Below the pieces are notes generated by a model. That model was not told the DNA's origin. It ran no database searches and saw only the letters and a program-made list of their open reading frames with translations. A program made the position numbers and the translations under genes. A stretch of 64,000 nucleotides of DNA, taken from assembly GCF_001854475.1 (NCBI RefSeq), contig NZ_MNAN01000031.1, forward strand, positions 206,105 to 270,104. Reading direction: 5' to 3'. Below, one piece after another: positions 1-10,855 of this stretch. Every line of letters begins with the position of its first letter. The stretch's first letter is position 1. The stretch is from Pseudoalteromonas byunsanensis. GTDB taxonomy: Bacteria > Pseudomonadota > Gammaproteobacteria > Enterobacterales > Alteromonadaceae.

Positions 1-884
1 TCAATTCGCTCATCGTCAATTACAAGGCGATAGCTTTGTGCTTTCCCATCCGCAATTGAGCTATCAACTTTTAACATGACCGTAGGTTGTTTTTGCTCTG
101 CAATGTGATCTGGCTGTGCAGTTAATTTCAGGCCATATTTAGCCAAGTCTTGCTGGAAGACCTCCAATTCAGATTTTAATCGACCTGCAAACCGAATTTG
201 CCAATTACTATCTAGCAAGGCACTTCCGCGATTAAAGTCCACCTTGTTAGGTTTTGGAATAATTCTTTTTAGCGCCGCCTCTTCTGATACTTTTACAACG
301 CTTTGATTTCGTTCATAACGTAGCTGAGCGGTCGCTAACTGAGTGCGATCTAACGGTTCGTTGTAACGCCTCAGCTGGTTTTCTCTTTCGATAGGCGCTA
401 TAAATTGCTGTAAATCTTCGGTATCGGTATTGGCAAAAATAGCAGGGGTCTGTTCATTAACAACCATAAATGCGCGTGGCATAAAATCACTGTAAGCAGC
501 AATCCAAGCGCCCGCCTCAAACTTTACGGATAATTGTTCGCCATTGGCAAGTCCAGCAAACTCCTCTGTCGGTACAAAGCGATGTAAATCACCATTTATG
601 TGTTCAACCTTCAACCCTGATGCTTGCTTGGTATGGATCTTACGCACCGAGTGAATATAGATGTGCCATTCGCCCACGCCTTTGGGTAACGCCACGCCGG
701 AATTATTTGTCAGTGTCATAGAGCCTATAAAACTCGATGCACCATTATGAAAATTGTCTTCTACCGCAAAAGTTAGCGCAGTACCTTGGGTAAAGCGCTG
801 CAGTTCACTATCTGACAGTGTTGCATTGGCAAGTAATGGGACGGAGGCTAACACACTAGCCATTATCGTTTGCTTAAAACTCAT
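1..884 (-). CDS. Beta-N-acetylhexosaminidase (chitobiase), N-terminal part, runs off the window
   Basis: I translated this by hand from the ATG at 882-884, which has a good AAGGAG ribosome-binding site just upstream. About 294 codons are visible with no stop, so the gene continues beyond base 1. Residues 1-22 form a signal peptide ending in LLANA. Then follows a domain resembling the CHB_HEX carbohydrate-binding domain of GH20 chitobiases, with the 'GSMTLTNNSG' and 'GEWHIYIHSVRKI' strands, and next the start of the GH20b N-terminal domain. The family releases GlcNAc from chitobiose and acts in the periplasm or outer membrane. The catalytic GH20 barrel lies outside the window. A chitinase at 33.4 kb fits the same pathway. 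The assignment is by sequence character. Confidence 0.72.
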   Translation of the reverse strand, partial: MSFKQTIMASVLASVPLLANATLSDSELQRFTQGTALTFAVEDNFHNGASSFIGSMTLTNNSGVALPKGVGEWHIYIHSVRKIHTKQASGLKVEHINGDLHRFVPTEEFAGLANGEQLSVKFEAGAWIAAYSDFMPRAFMVVNEQTPAIFANTDTEDLQQFIAPIERENQLRRYNEPLDRTQLATAQLRYERNQSVVKVSEEAALKRIIPKPNKVDFNRGSALLDSNWQIRFAGRLKSELEVFQQDLAKYGLKLTAQPDHIAEQKQPTVMLKVDSSIADGKAQSYRLVIDDERI

Positions 885-1049
885 CGTATGCTCCTTTATA
901 AAGCGGTAGTCTCTTCGCTTCGTTTCTGTTCTTCTATGTGCGAGTTGATTAATTATTAGCTGATTCATTTCCCTTTCATCATATAAAAACTAAAATGACA
1001 GCGCTATCATTATTTTTTCATGTTTTTGAAACAACCAGTATTTAGAAAC

Positions 1050-1078
1050 AAAGAAGCCCGCAAATAGCGGGCTTCTTT
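1050..1078 (-). terminator. Rho-independent terminator after the M13 peptidase gene
   Basis: The inverted repeat GAAGCCCGC / GCGGGCTTC has a 5-nt loop and flanking A and T runs. It lies just downstream of the minus-strand peptidase gene and upstream of the chitobiase gene. Confidence 0.8.
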
Positions 1079-1094
1079 ACAAAATAGAGCTGGC

Positions 1095-3161
1095 TTACCA
1101 AATTTTTACACGCTGCTCTGGCGCCAAGTACATTTTATCACCTTCTTTGACGTCAAATGCCTGATAAAACTCCGGCATATTCGGTAACACACCAATTACT
1201 CGGTAGTGGCTCGGTGAGTGTGAATCAGTTACCAAACGATTACGCAGTTCTTCTTCACGATATTTTCTGCGCCAAATCTGTGACCAACCCATAAAGAACC
1301 GTTGTTCGCCAGTATAACCATCAATAACAGGAGCCTTGGTGTCGCCTAATGAGATCTGATACGCCTTATAAGCTACCGTCAAGCCACCCAAGTCCCCGAT
1401 ATTTTCACCTAAGGTAAATTCACCATTAACGTGGGCATCTTCAAATGGTTTAAACTGATTAAACTGCTCTACCAGTTTTTTACCACGCGCTTCAAACTGC
1501 TGAAGATCTGATTCGCTCCACCAGTTACGCAGGTTGCCATCACCATCATACTTTGCACCTTGGTCATCAAAGCCATGGCCTAACTCGTGACCAATAACGG
1601 CACCAATCGCACCATAGTTAACCGCATCATCAGCTGCAAGGTTAAAAAACGGCGGCTGTAAGATAGCTGCGGGGAAAACAATCTCATTATTAACTGGGTT
1701 ATAATAAGCATTAACCATTTGCGGTGTCATAAACCACTCTGAGCGATCAACCGGCTTACCCATCTTATCAACCATCTCTTGGTATGCCCACTGGTAGTAA
1801 CGCACATAGTTACCAAGTAGATCATCACGATTAATTTGCAGTGCAGAGTAATCTTTCCACTTGTCTGGATAGCCAATCTTAGGAGTGAACTTACTAAGCT
1901 TCTCTTTTGCGGCAACTTTAGTTTCAGCACTCATCCACTCAAGACCATCTACCGCTTGTTCAAACCCTTTTATCAAGTTCGCTACCAACTCTTCCATCTT
2001 AGCTTTCGCTTCTGGTGGAAAGTACTGTTTTACGTAAATTTTACCAAGCAATTCACCTAACACTTCGTTACTTGCATCAACCGCTTTCTTCCAAGTAGGA
2101 GCTTGTTCTTCAAGGCCTCGAAGTGTTTTATCAAAGAAGTTAAACCTTAGTTTAACCATGTCTTTGTTAAGCAAAGCTGCATGATTATTTACAAAATGAA
2201 AGCTAAGGTATTGCTGCCAAGCTTCTAGCGAAGTATTGCCGTAAACATCTGACAAACCTTCTAAATAAGATGGCTGATTGACGATAAGTTCCTTAAGATC
2301 TAACCCAAGTGCACTGAAGTATTTAGGTAAATCAAACATTGGCATTAACTTATCAGCTTGAGCCAACGTCATTTTGTTATAGGTTTTAGTCGCATCACGA
2401 CTCTCTACCCGAGTCCACTGTGCATCAGCGATTGCCTTTTCCAATGTCAAAATGTTTGTCGCAACTTGTTTTGCATCTTTATAACCAAGTCTTGTAAACA
2501 CCTGCTCAATGTATTGCGTATATTCATCACGTATCGTGTTGAATTTATCACTATCTTTTAAGTAGTAATCTCTGTCAGGTAGACCCAATCCAGACTGATA
2601 TAAATACAAAGCATATTCTTGAGAGTTCTTTGCATCATTATTGACATACCAAGCAAATGGATTTTGCCCACCTTTGCTCAGTATCTTCGCCATTAAGGCT
2701 GGTAACTCAGCTTTATCTTTGACAGCATTAATCTCGCTCAGATAAATCTTTATTGGTGATAATCCAAGTTCTTCTCGAGCAGTCTCGTCCATATAGCTCG
2801 CATAAAATGCGCCTAGTTTGTATTCGTCACTGCCAGGGGCTGCCTGAGTATTTGACTTAGCACTCTCTAATACTTCTTTTAACGCTTTTTGAGATTCATC
2901 ATAAAGCTGAGAAAACGAACCATAGTTTGACTTATCTGCGGGAATTTGCGTTTTTTCAAGCCATTTTCCGTTCACATAATAATAGAAATCATCTTGTGCT
3001 CTTACGGTACGGTCAATATTGTTTAAGTCTATCCCCGATACTTTAGCAACTTGCTGCGATTGTTTTTGGGCAGTATCTTGAGTATTGCTTGCAGGTTCAC
3101 TGCACCCAAGCAAGCCAAATGTCATTGCGACACTCGCCGCCGTTAATGTAATTTTATTCAT
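1095..3161 (-). CDS. M13 family zinc metallopeptidase lipoprotein (PepO/neprilysin-like)
   Basis: The 688-residue protein begins with a lipoprotein signal (lipobox LLGC, Cys20), so it is probably anchored in the periplasm or outer membrane. The peptidase M13 N-terminal region covers roughly residues 55-440. The catalytic part contains the zinc motif HELGHG (HExxH) near residue 525 and the third ligand motif ENIGD (ExxxD) near residue 587. The C-terminus ends in VKIW, typical of the family. M13 enzymes cut short peptides on the amino side of hydrophobic residues. The length matches bacterial M13 proteins. It has its own terminator and is not obviously part of an operon. The substrate is unknown. 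Confidence 0.9.
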   Translation of the reverse strand: MNKITLTAASVAMTFGLLGCSEPASNTQDTAQKQSQQVAKVSGIDLNNIDRTVRAQDDFYYYVNGKWLEKTQIPADKSNYGSFSQLYDESQKALKEVLESAKSNTQAAPGSDEYKLGAFYASYMDETAREELGLSPIKIYLSEINAVKDKAELPALMAKILSKGGQNPFAWYVNNDAKNSQEYALYLYQSGLGLPDRDYYLKDSDKFNTIRDEYTQYIEQVFTRLGYKDAKQVATNILTLEKAIADAQWTRVESRDATKTYNKMTLAQADKLMPMFDLPKYFSALGLDLKELIVNQPSYLEGLSDVYGNTSLEAWQQYLSFHFVNNHAALLNKDMVKLRFNFFDKTLRGLEEQAPTWKKAVDASNEVLGELLGKIYVKQYFPPEAKAKMEELVANLIKGFEQAVDGLEWMSAETKVAAKEKLSKFTPKIGYPDKWKDYSALQINRDDLLGNYVRYYQWAYQEMVDKMGKPVDRSEWFMTPQMVNAYYNPVNNEIVFPAAILQPPFFNLAADDAVNYGAIGAVIGHELGHGFDDQGAKYDGDGNLRNWWSESDLQQFEARGKKLVEQFNQFKPFEDAHVNGEFTLGENIGDLGGLTVAYKAYQISLGDTKAPVIDGYTGEQRFFMGWSQIWRRKYREEELRNRLVTDSHSPSHYRVIGVLPNMPEFYQAFDVKEGDKMYLAPEQRVKIW

Positions 3162-3276
3162 TTATGATATTTCCATAAGTTGTACCACATCATCTTAAAC
3201 TGCTTAGTCCCTAGAAAACAATTTCAACAAACTAATAAATCGATAATCAATGGTAACAAATAGTGTACATATTCAT

Positions 3277-3672
3277 TTAAAAGTCAGACTGCAACTTAGA
3301 AACAATTTCTCGGTTCGCTTCAGGAAAAGACAGTTCATGAAGCTTATCAATACTAACCCATTGACAAAGCTGCCCTTCTAACCCTCTAGCCTCTCCTGCA
3401 AAATCTTCAACCAGATGAATATCTAAGCACACCTGCTTGTCACCATAGTCATGCTCGATACGCATTAAAGCGTGTGAACTATTGACGGTAATGTTCACCT
3501 CTTCTGCAAGTTCTCTTTTGAGCGCATGAAAAATGCTTTCCTGCGCCTCTACCTTCCCACCTGGAAATTCCCACAAGCCGCCTTGATGCTGGTGCTCAGC
3601 ACGCTTACTGACAAACACTTGTCTGTCTTGCATGATCACCCCTACGGCAACATTGACTATCTTCTTTTCCAT
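3277..3672 (-). CDS. mutT: 8-oxo-dGTP diphosphatase MutT
   Basis: This 131-residue Nudix hydrolase has the full Nudix box (GGKVEAQES...RELAEEV) at about residues 38-60. MutT hydrolyses 8-oxo-dGTP to 8-oxo-dGMP and so prevents A-to-C transversions. It follows secA on the same strand, as in E. coli, but a hairpin with a T-run separates the two genes. A GGGAG ribosome-binding site precedes the ATG. Length and position both fit MutT. Confidence 0.9.
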   Translation of the reverse strand: MEKKIVNVAVGVIMQDRQVFVSKRAEHQHQGGLWEFPGGKVEAQESIFHALKRELAEEVNITVNSSHALMRIEHDYGDKQVCLDIHLVEDFAGEARGLEGQLCQWVSIDKLHELSFPEANREIVSKLQSDF

Positions 3673-3684
3673 TACTGCTCCCGA

Positions 3685-3710
3685 AAAAAAAGCGACTCAT
3701 GGTCGCTTTT
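3685..3710 (-). terminator. Rho-independent terminator after secA
   Basis: The stem AGCGAC / GTCGCT has a short loop, and on the minus strand it is followed by eight T residues. It sits between the secA stop codon and the mutT start. Confidence 0.75.
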
Positions 3711-3727
3711 CGTTATTTTCTTATTTG

Positions 3728-6439
3728 TTACTTAAGCTTACCGCAACATTGCTTGAACTTCTTGCCTGACTGACAAGGGCACGGCTCGTTACGACCAACC
3801 TTAGGTTCGGTGCGCGCAGCTACTGCTGCTGAACCTTGTGGTACGTCACCACCCACATGCTCAGCATCTGCATGTTGATACTCTCTTGGCGCTTGCTCAC
3901 TACGACGATGTTGTTGTTCTACTTTTTCAACATCTTCCTCTGCACGTACCTGTACTTTGCTCAGAATACCTACTACGTCTACTTTTAAATTCTCCAACAT
4001 CTCAGAGAATAATTCGAAAGACTCACGCTTGTATTCCTGCTTAGGATTCTTCTGTGCATAGCCACGTAAGTGGATACCCTGACGCAGGTGGTCCATTGCA
4101 GCCAAGTGATCCTTCCAATGCTGATCCAAACTCTGAAGCATTACTGCTTTTTCAAATTGGCGAAGCACGTCAGGTCCAACCATCAACTCTTTTTGCTTAT
4201 ACGCTGATTCAACTTCTTCAGAGATGCGATCACGAAGTTTCTCTTCGTACAGCTTCTCGTCATCAGCCAGCCATTGTGCAATTGGTAATTCGATTAAGAA
4301 GTCTGCTTTCAAACGCTCTTCTAAACCTGGAATATCCCACATTTCAGCCAAGCTTTGTGGTGGAATAAACTGATCGATTATGCTATTTAACACATCGCTA
4401 CGGATCGCCGTAATCGTCTCAGAAATATCGCCTTCTTCGAGTAACTCATTGCGCTGCTCATATACAACACGACGTTGGTCATTAGCCACATCATCATATT
4501 CAAGAAGCTGTTTACGAATATCAAAGTTACGTGCTTCTACCTTACGTTGTGCATTTTCAATTGCGCGGTTTACCCATGGGTGCTCAATCGCTTCACCACG
4601 CTGCATACCTAGCTTGCGCATCATGTTGGTCATACGCTCACCAGCAAATATGCGCATAAGAGCATCATCCATCGACAGATAAAAACGGCTTGAGCCCGCA
4701 TCCCCTTGGCGACCAGAACGACCACGTAACTGGTTATCAATACGACGAGATTCGTGACGCTCAGTACCAATTATATGTAAACCACCTGCAGCAATAACAG
4801 CATCATGCGTTTTTTCCCATTCTGCTTTAATCTGCGCGATTTGCTCTTCCGATGGATTATCTAACTTAGCCACTTCAGACTGCCAGTTACCGCCTAACAC
4901 AATATCCGTACCACGTCCGGCCATGTTTGTGGCAATGGTCACTTTACCTGGTAAACCAGCGTCCGCAACAATATCAGCTTCTTGGGCATGGAACTTAGCG
5001 TTTAGTACGTTGTGCTCTATTTTTTCTTTGGTCAAGAAATGAGAAAGATACTCAGAGCTTTCAATTGAAATTGTACCCACCAACACTGGCTGGCCACGCT
5101 TTTGGCAATCACGAATATCTTCCAAGATCGCTTCAAACTTTTCTTCTTGCGTCAAATATACCAAATCAGCGCGATCATCACGGATCATCGGTTTATTAGT
5201 TGGAATAACAACGGTATCTAAGCCATAAATTGACTGAAACTCGAATGCTTCGGTATCTGCGGTTCCGGTCATACCAGCCAGTTTGTCATAAATTCTAAAG
5301 TAATTCTGGAAGGTAATAGAGGCAAGTGTCTGGTTTTCGTTTTGAATTCGAACACCTTCTTTAGCTTCCACCGCTTGATGCAGACCCTCTGACCAGCGAC
5401 GGCCTTCCATAGTACGGCCGGTATGTTCATCAACAATGATAACTTCATTATCTTTTACAACATAGTCTACGTCTTTTTGATACAACTTATGCGCGCGCAG
5501 CGCTGCATAAACATGGCTCAACAATGTGATATTACCAGCTGAATAAAGCGAGTCACCCTCATCAATCAAGCCATGCTCAATTAATAGTTCTTCAACTTTT
5601 AGTTGGCCACGTTCAGTCAAATGAACCTGTTTAGATTTCTCGTCTAGGGTAAAGTCACCATCACCTTCCACGCCCTCTTCATCTTCTTTTTCTTGCAGCG
5701 CAAGAGACGGTACCAAGGTATTGATTTTGGCATATAACTCAGAGCTATCTTCAGCAGGGCCTGAAATAATCAATGGTGTACGCGCTTCATCAATTAAAAT
5801 TGAATCCACCTCATCGACTACGGCGTAATAAAGTGGACGCTGTACACGTTCACTAATGCTAAATGCCATATTATCGCGCAGATAGTCGAAGCCAAATTCA
5901 TTGTTAGTACCGTAGGTTATGTCTGCAGCATACGCTTCTTTTTTCTGCTGCGGCATCATACCTGGCACATTACAGCCAACAGTTAAGCCTAGAAATTCAA
6001 ATAATGGGCGATTTGTTTCAGCATCACGCTTAGCCAAATAGTCATTTACCGTAATAACATGGACGCCTTTTCCGGTTAAACCATTTAAGTATGCAGGCAA
6101 TGTCGCTGTAAGTGTTTTACCTTCACCTGTACGCATCTCTGATATGCGGCCCTGATGTAAAACAATACCACCGATCATTTGCACATCGAAATGTCGCATA
6201 TTAAAAACACGTTTAGACGCTTCTCTGACCGTTGCAAACGCTTCAGGTAAAATATCATCTAAGCTTGTACCTTGCTCAAAACGCTGTCTGAATTCAGCCG
6301 TTTTGGCTTTTAATTCTTCATCCGAAAGGGTGCTGTACTGTTCTTCTAACGCATTGATTAGGGCGACCGTTTTTCTTAAGTTTTTAATAGTGCGGTCGTT
6401 GCGACTACCAAAAATCTTGGTAAATAAATTAGCTATCAT
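3728..6439 (-). CDS. secA: Preprotein translocase ATPase SecA
   Basis: The 903-residue protein is SecA at full length. It has the DEAD-like motor with Walker A (MRTGEGKT) near residue 105 and Walker B (VVDEVDS) near residue 210, the preprotein cross-linking domain, and NBD2 with [11 protein letters not shown]. The C-terminal zinc finger [13 protein letters not shown] binds SecB. SecA drives secretory proteins through SecYEG. No secM-like ORF is seen upstream: the next gene is the divergent dciA about 395 bp away, so the E. coli type of secM control is not evident here. Confidence 0.98.
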   Translation of the reverse strand: MIANLFTKIFGSRNDRTIKNLRKTVALINALEEQYSTLSDEELKAKTAEFRQRFEQGTSLDDILPEAFATVREASKRVFNMRHFDVQMIGGIVLHQGRISEMRTGEGKTLTATLPAYLNGLTGKGVHVITVNDYLAKRDAETNRPLFEFLGLTVGCNVPGMMPQQKKEAYAADITYGTNNEFGFDYLRDNMAFSISERVQRPLYYAVVDEVDSILIDEARTPLIISGPAEDSSELYAKINTLVPSLALQEKEDEEGVEGDGDFTLDEKSKQVHLTERGQLKVEELLIEHGLIDEGDSLYSAGNITLLSHVYAALRAHKLYQKDVDYVVKDNEVIIVDEHTGRTMEGRRWSEGLHQAVEAKEGVRIQNENQTLASITFQNYFRIYDKLAGMTGTADTEAFEFQSIYGLDTVVIPTNKPMIRDDRADLVYLTQEEKFEAILEDIRDCQKRGQPVLVGTISIESSEYLSHFLTKEKIEHNVLNAKFHAQEADIVADAGLPGKVTIATNMAGRGTDIVLGGNWQSEVAKLDNPSEEQIAQIKAEWEKTHDAVIAAGGLHIIGTERHESRRIDNQLRGRSGRQGDAGSSRFYLSMDDALMRIFAGERMTNMMRKLGMQRGEAIEHPWVNRAIENAQRKVEARNFDIRKQLLEYDDVANDQRRVVYEQRNELLEEGDISETITAIRSDVLNSIIDQFIPPQSLAEMWDIPGLEERLKADFLIELPIAQWLADDEKLYEEKLRDRISEEVESAYKQKELMVGPDVLRQFEKAVMLQSLDQHWKDHLAAMDHLRQGIHLRGYAQKNPKQEYKRESFELFSEMLENLKVDVVGILSKVQVRAEEDVEKVEQQHRRSEQAPREYQHADAEHVGGDVPQGSAAVAARTEPKVGRNEPCPCQSGKKFKQCCGKLK

Positions 6440-6833
6440 GTTAAAACCGTTTCACTCTAGTGATGGCTGACCTTCGCCATGTCCATATTGTTATTTATTG
6501 GCATATGAGGCCGCACTGTTCGCTTTGGCAGCAAGTTAATTAAACCTCGCTATAATGCCTGAAGTTAAAATTATGCCCTATCATACCAGACTCAGCGAGT
6601 GTGCAAACCACTGAAATGAAATCAACCGCGTTTTACTATCAATTAACGGTTGGAACGTAAACATAAATTGCTACGTTAAGCCAATCAGCTGCCTGTAATG
6701 CTCAAGAAGGTATCCGAGGTTACACGGAGATATGGGTACGATTTGATATAATTCAAGAGTACAATAACGCTTCTGTTGCGTCTGATGCAGCGCTATACTG
6801 AGATTAGTATCAGCAAATAGGCTACATTTCGCT
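6440..6833. other. Divergent intergenic region between secA and dciA
   Basis: This 394-bp gap contains no convincing ORF. A TATAAT hexamer on the plus strand at 6747-6752 could be the -10 of a dciA promoter, but I see no good -35 at the right distance. The secA promoter must also lie here. No SecM arrest-peptide gene is recognisable. Confidence 0.4.
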
Positions 6834-7334
6834 ATGGCAAAAAACCGCTATGATCCAAAACAACTCAATGAATTGATGGGCAAGTGGTCAGATAAATTGA
6901 GTAATTATACTCATAAATCACAAACGATGGCACAACTGCAACACTGTCTTGAAGACGCAATAGGCCCTATTTTGAGTAAAAAGGCGCGCGTTGCCAACTA
7001 TCGTGAGGGTACGCTCGTCATTGAAGCAGCATCTGCAACCTTAGCAACTAGACTCAACTATTTAAAAATGGAAATTTTATCGAAGTTTAGACAAGCTGGA
7101 ATGGTTGAGTGTGCACAAGTTAAAGTAGTAACCAACCCTGAAGCACAACAACGTTTAACGCCTCGTGATAGTCAATCGATACAACATAAAGAACTTAATA
7201 CAGGGCGTGTGATGAGTGCGCAAACGGCAGCTCAATTAACTGAATTAGCAACCAATGCCCCACCTAGTCTACAAGAGAAACTGTTAAAGCTTGCAGCTCA
7301 TGCACAAAAACAAAGCAAAAAAAATGACGCCTGA
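6834..7334 (+). CDS. dciA: DciA-like protein (DUF721), DnaB helicase loader
   Basis: This 166-residue protein has a DUF721/DciA N-terminal domain (about residues 15-105; the conserved stretch includes VANYREGTLVIEAASATLATRLNYLK). A polar, Lys/Gln-rich tail follows. DciA is the ancestral bacterial partner that helps load the replicative helicase DnaB. In gammaproteobacteria lacking DnaC the gene is usually close to secA and lpxC, exactly as here. The stop codon lies inside the bidirectional terminator. The family assignment is strong; the function is from knowledge of the family. Confidence 0.82.
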   Translation: MAKNRYDPKQLNELMGKWSDKLSNYTHKSQTMAQLQHCLEDAIGPILSKKARVANYREGTLVIEAASATLATRLNYLKMEILSKFRQAGMVECAQVKVVTNPEAQQRLTPRDSQSIQHKELNTGRVMSAQTAAQLTELATNAPPSLQEKLLKLAAHAQKQSKKNDA

Positions 7335-7348
7335 TGCGTCATTTTTTT
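7320..7348. terminator. Bidirectional terminator between dciA and lpxC
   Basis: The inverted repeat AATGACGC / GCGTCATT has a 5-nt loop, with an A-run on one side and a T-run on the other. It separates two convergent genes. Confidence 0.85.
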
Positions 7349-7359
7349 TGCTTCTTTTT

Positions 7360-8271
7360 TCAAGCCGTGGCGACTTCCAGTCCGGGAGCTGGCATTGCGA
7401 CAGGCTCATCAAACGTAGCCCATTCCCATGCGGAATCTGTAGCCATGATGGTACGTAATAACTTGTTATTCAAGCCGTGGCCTGACTTATAACAGGTAAT
7501 TTTACCTAAAATGTTATGTCCTGCCATGAACATATCGCCGACACAGTCTAATATTTTATGCTTCACAAACTCATCATCATAACGCAAGCCATTAGGATTC
7601 AACACCTTATAGTCATCAAGTACAACGGCGTTGTCCATACTACCACCTAATGCCAGGTTATTTGCATGCATATACTCAATGTCTTTCATAAAGCCAAAAG
7701 TTCTGGCTCGGCTAATCTCTTCAGTGAAACTCTGCGCTGTAATATCAAGTGCAATACGTTGACGACTGTCATTAATTGCGGGGTGATCAAAGGCAATTTC
7801 AAAGTCGATGTGAAAGCCATCATAAGGGGTGATTTCTGCCCACTTATCACCGTCTTCAACACGCACTTTCTCTTTGATACGAATAAAACGCTTAGCTACG
7901 TTTTGTTCTTTAATGCCGCCTTTTTGCAATAGATAAATGAATGGTAATGCACTCCCATCCATAATCGGCACCTCTGCACTGTCTAACTCCACAATCAGGT
8001 TATCAATACCCATTGCGGCAACAGCTGCAATCAAGTGCTCAGTGGTCGAAAGACGAATACCATCTTTGTTCGTTAAACACGTACATAGCTGGGTATCACC
8101 CACAGCTTCAGGCGTAGTTTCAAAGTCAACTACGGGGTCAAGATCCACACGACGAAACACCACCCCGGTGTTTTCACTCGCAGGTCGGAGAGTGATCGTG
8201 ACCTTTTCACCTTTGTGAAGCCCTACACCCGTTGCTTTAACAACTTCGGCAATTGTACGTTGTCTAATCAT
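7360..8271 (-). CDS. lpxC: UDP-3-O-acyl-N-acetylglucosamine deacetylase LpxC
   Basis: This is LpxC, the committed step of lipid A synthesis and a zinc-dependent deacetylase. I place the start at the ATG at 8271 ([15 protein letters not shown]), giving 303 residues, the usual length. A GTG four codons upstream (8283) is possible but would extend the protein beyond the family start. Zinc-site motifs include TTEHLIAA near residue 75 and [14 protein letters not shown] near residue 235, with the catalytic His in the final [11 protein letters not shown]. It follows ftsZ on the same strand, the standard gammaproteobacterial arrangement. Confidence 0.96.
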   Translation of the reverse strand: MIRQRTIAEVVKATGVGLHKGEKVTITLRPASENTGVVFRRVDLDPVVDFETTPEAVGDTQLCTCLTNKDGIRLSTTEHLIAAVAAMGIDNLIVELDSAEVPIMDGSALPFIYLLQKGGIKEQNVAKRFIRIKEKVRVEDGDKWAEITPYDGFHIDFEIAFDHPAINDSRQRIALDITAQSFTEEISRARTFGFMKDIEYMHANNLALGGSMDNAVVLDDYKVLNPNGLRYDDEFVKHKILDCVGDMFMAGHNILGKITCYKSGHGLNNKLLRTIMATDSAWEWATFDEPVAMPAPGLEVATA

Positions 8272-8357
8272 AGCTTCGCCCACTTTATATTACACATAGA
8301 CGGCGGATTGTATCACAGATACGACCACCTGCCAATCGTTTAATCTATAACCAAATG

Positions 8358-9602
8358 TTAATCTGACTGCTTACGCAGAAATGCTGGGATATCAAAATAA
8401 TTGTCTTTCTCTTTATCCGCATCTTTACCACTTGGTTTACTTGCTTCACCAGCACTAGAGTGGCTGCCACTAGTTGTTGAGCTGCCTTTACTTGACACGC
8501 TTTCTTGCGTGGTTTCTGTTTGCGGCTGCGTGAAGCTTGGTACGAACATACCAGCAGATTGAGTGCTCTCTTGAGTCGCACTTCCCGCATCAGAACCAAC
8601 AACCTTCTTGAACCCACTGTCAACAATGCCAAACTGTGGCCGACGTTCACCGCCCAAACCTGTTGCAACAACTGTGACACGAAGCTCTTCGCTCATTTCT
8701 GGGTCAATAACCGCACCCACAACCACAGTCGCGTTTTCAGAAGCTAACGCCTTAACATGGTTACCCACAATTTCGAACTCTTCAATGGTAATATCCATGC
8801 CAGCTGTAATATTTACTAGGATGCCTTTTGCTCCTGTTAAATCTACATCTTCTAACAATGGGCTTGAAATAGCAGCCTCAGCAGCTTCTTGCGCTCTATC
8901 TGGGCCCGATGCTGATGCAGTTCCCATCATTGCAGTTCCCATTGCTGACATAACCGTTCTCACGTCTGCAAAGTCAACATTGATCAAACCAGAACGAGTG
9001 ATCAACTCTGCAATACCTTGAACCGCTCCGTATAGGACATCATTAGCTTTAGCAAAGGCGTCTAATAATGTAGTTCCTTTACCAAGAACTTTCAGTAATT
9101 TGTTGTTTGGAATTGTAATAAGTGAGTCTACAATTTCTGACAACTCGCCGATGCCTTGATCCGCGGCAGCCATACGCTTCTTACCTTCAAGATCGAAGGG
9201 GCGAGTCACAACTGCCACAGTCAAAATACCCAGCTCTTTAGCTACTCGAGCCACCACAGGTGCAGCACCAGTTCCAGTACCACCCCCCATGCCAGCAGCA
9301 ATAAACACCATATCAGCACCGTCAAGCGCCGACTTGATAGTTTCTATATCTTCTTCCGCTGATTTGCGACCCACTTCAGGGTTAGCCCCAGCACCTAAAC
9401 CAGATGTGATCTGGGTACCAAGTTGTACCGTTACATCTGCAGATGACTTGCGCAAAGCTTGCGCATCCGTGTTAGCTGCAATAAAACGAACACCTTCAAT
9501 TTCTTGTTTCACCATGTGCTCAACGGCATTACCGCCGCCGCCACCTACACCGATGACCTTAATTACAGCTTCTTCGCTGTGTTGTTCCATAATATCAAAC
9601 AT
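8358..9602 (-). CDS. ftsZ: Cell division GTPase FtsZ
   Basis: FtsZ is the tubulin-like GTPase that forms the division ring. The tubulin signature [10 protein letters not shown] is near residue 105 and the T7 loop NVDFADV near residue 205. A variable Ser/Thr/Gln-rich linker is followed by the conserved C-terminal peptide DIPAFLRKQ, which binds FtsA and ZipA. I choose the ATG at 9602 (414 residues) because CGGAGA sits about 7 nt upstream. The GTG at 9608 would overlap that ribosome-binding site. It is the last gene of the dcw run before lpxC. Confidence 0.97.
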   Translation of the reverse strand: MFDIMEQHSEEAVIKVIGVGGGGGNAVEHMVKQEIEGVRFIAANTDAQALRKSSADVTVQLGTQITSGLGAGANPEVGRKSAEEDIETIKSALDGADMVFIAAGMGGGTGTGAAPVVARVAKELGILTVAVVTRPFDLEGKKRMAAADQGIGELSEIVDSLITIPNNKLLKVLGKGTTLLDAFAKANDVLYGAVQGIAELITRSGLINVDFADVRTVMSAMGTAMMGTASASGPDRAQEAAEAAISSPLLEDVDLTGAKGILVNITAGMDITIEEFEIVGNHVKALASENATVVVGAVIDPEMSEELRVTVVATGLGGERRPQFGIVDSGFKKVVGSDAGSATQESTQSAGMFVPSFTQPQTETTQESVSSKGSSTTSGSHSSAGEASKPSGKDADKEKDNYFDIPAFLRKQSD

Positions 9603-9622
9603 TTTCACTCTCCGACTTGAGC

Positions 9623-10855
9623 TTAAAACTCACCTTGGAACCATTTTGTAATTCGGCTCCACCAACTTCCTTCCGATTCTGCTTTCGACTTCTGTGCATT
9701 CATCGATTGCAGCGTTCGGCCGTATTGTAACAAACCTACCGCCGTTGCGTATGCAGGATCATTAACATAATCTGTTAACCCAGTGATACCTATGGGTTTG
9801 CCAATTCTCACTGGCATTTGACAAATATCTTCGGCAACCTCGAGGGCTCCCGCCATTTTTCCACTACCTCCGGTAATAACCAGACCCGCAGCGATTTGGT
9901 CCTCAAAACCCGAGCGACGGATTTCTTCCAACGCCAATTCTAATAACTCGCGGAACCTAGGTTCAACCACCTCTGATAATGTATGTCTTGACATTAAACG
10001 AGCTGGACGACCACCAACGCTTGGGACCTCAATAGTTTCTTCGTTACTAGCCATTTGGCTACTTGCACATGCATATTGTACTTTTAGTGACTCTGCATGA
10101 GAAATAGGAGTACGGAAAATTTTTGCAATATCACCCGTCACTTGATTACCTGCAACAGGGATAACCGCTGAGTGACGCAGTGCACCATTGAGATAAATAG
10201 CAATATCCATAGTGCCGCCACCGATATCTACAACGGCAACACCCAATTCTTTCTCATCATCCGTTAGCACCGAATAACAAGAAGCCAATGCACTGAACGT
10301 CAATTGATCCACCTGCAAACCACAGCGTTCAACACATTTTTCCAAATTCTTTGCCATATCATTTGAGCACGTAATAATATGCGCTTTGGCTTCCATTCTT
10401 ACCCCACTCATACCGAGCGGGTTTTTGATGCCTTCTTGCATGTCAATGCTATATTCCTGAGGCAATGAGTGTAACATTTTTCGTTCAGCTGAAATTGGCA
10501 CTGAACGCGCTATATGAATCACATTCGCTATATCATCATCGCTCACTTCTGCGTTATTGATAGCCACTACACCGCTTTCATTTTGACATTGGATATGCTT
10601 ACCTGAGATACCCAAATACACTGAGCTAATTCGACAATCAGCCATTAGTTCAGCTTCATCAATTGCACGACGAATAGACTCAGAAACGAGATTTAGATCA
10701 TTCACACCACCTTTATCCATACCATGGGAGATCTGATTACCTACCCCCACAATACTAAGCTGATTATCTGCGGTGATTTCGCCAACAGTCGCAACCACCT
10801 TTGAAGTACCTACATCTAACCCTATCACTAGGTTTCTTTCTGCTGACTTAGTCAT
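9623..10855 (-). CDS. ftsA: Cell division protein FtsA
   Basis: This 410-residue actin-like ATPase tethers FtsZ to the membrane. It has the phosphate-binding motifs GLDVGTSKV near the start and [13 protein letters not shown] near residue 205, and ends in an amphipathic helix ([13 protein letters not shown]) that is the membrane-targeting sequence. The ATG overlaps the ftsQ stop (ATGA), so translation is probably coupled. ftsZ starts about 20 bp downstream. Confidence 0.97.
   Translation of the reverse strand: MTKSAERNLVIGLDVGTSKVVATVGEITADNQLSIVGVGNQISHGMDKGGVNDLNLVSESIRRAIDEAELMADCRISSVYLGISGKHIQCQNESGVVAINNAEVSDDDIANVIHIARSVPISAERKMLHSLPQEYSIDMQEGIKNPLGMSGVRMEAKAHIITCSNDMAKNLEKCVERCGLQVDQLTFSALASCYSVLTDDEKELGVAVVDIGGGTMDIAIYLNGALRHSAVIPVAGNQVTGDIAKIFRTPISHAESLKVQYACASSQMASNEETIEVPSVGGRPARLMSRHTLSEVVEPRFRELLELALEEIRRSGFEDQIAAGLVITGGSGKMAGALEVAEDICQMPVRIGKPIGITGLTDYVNDPAYATAVGLLQYGRTLQSMNAQKSKAESEGSWWSRITKWFQGEF

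Noticed and set aside
8345..9651. Long ORFs in other frames across ftsZ and ftsA
   Set aside because: They overlap strongly conserved genes entirely and lack any protein-like features; they arise from codon bias.
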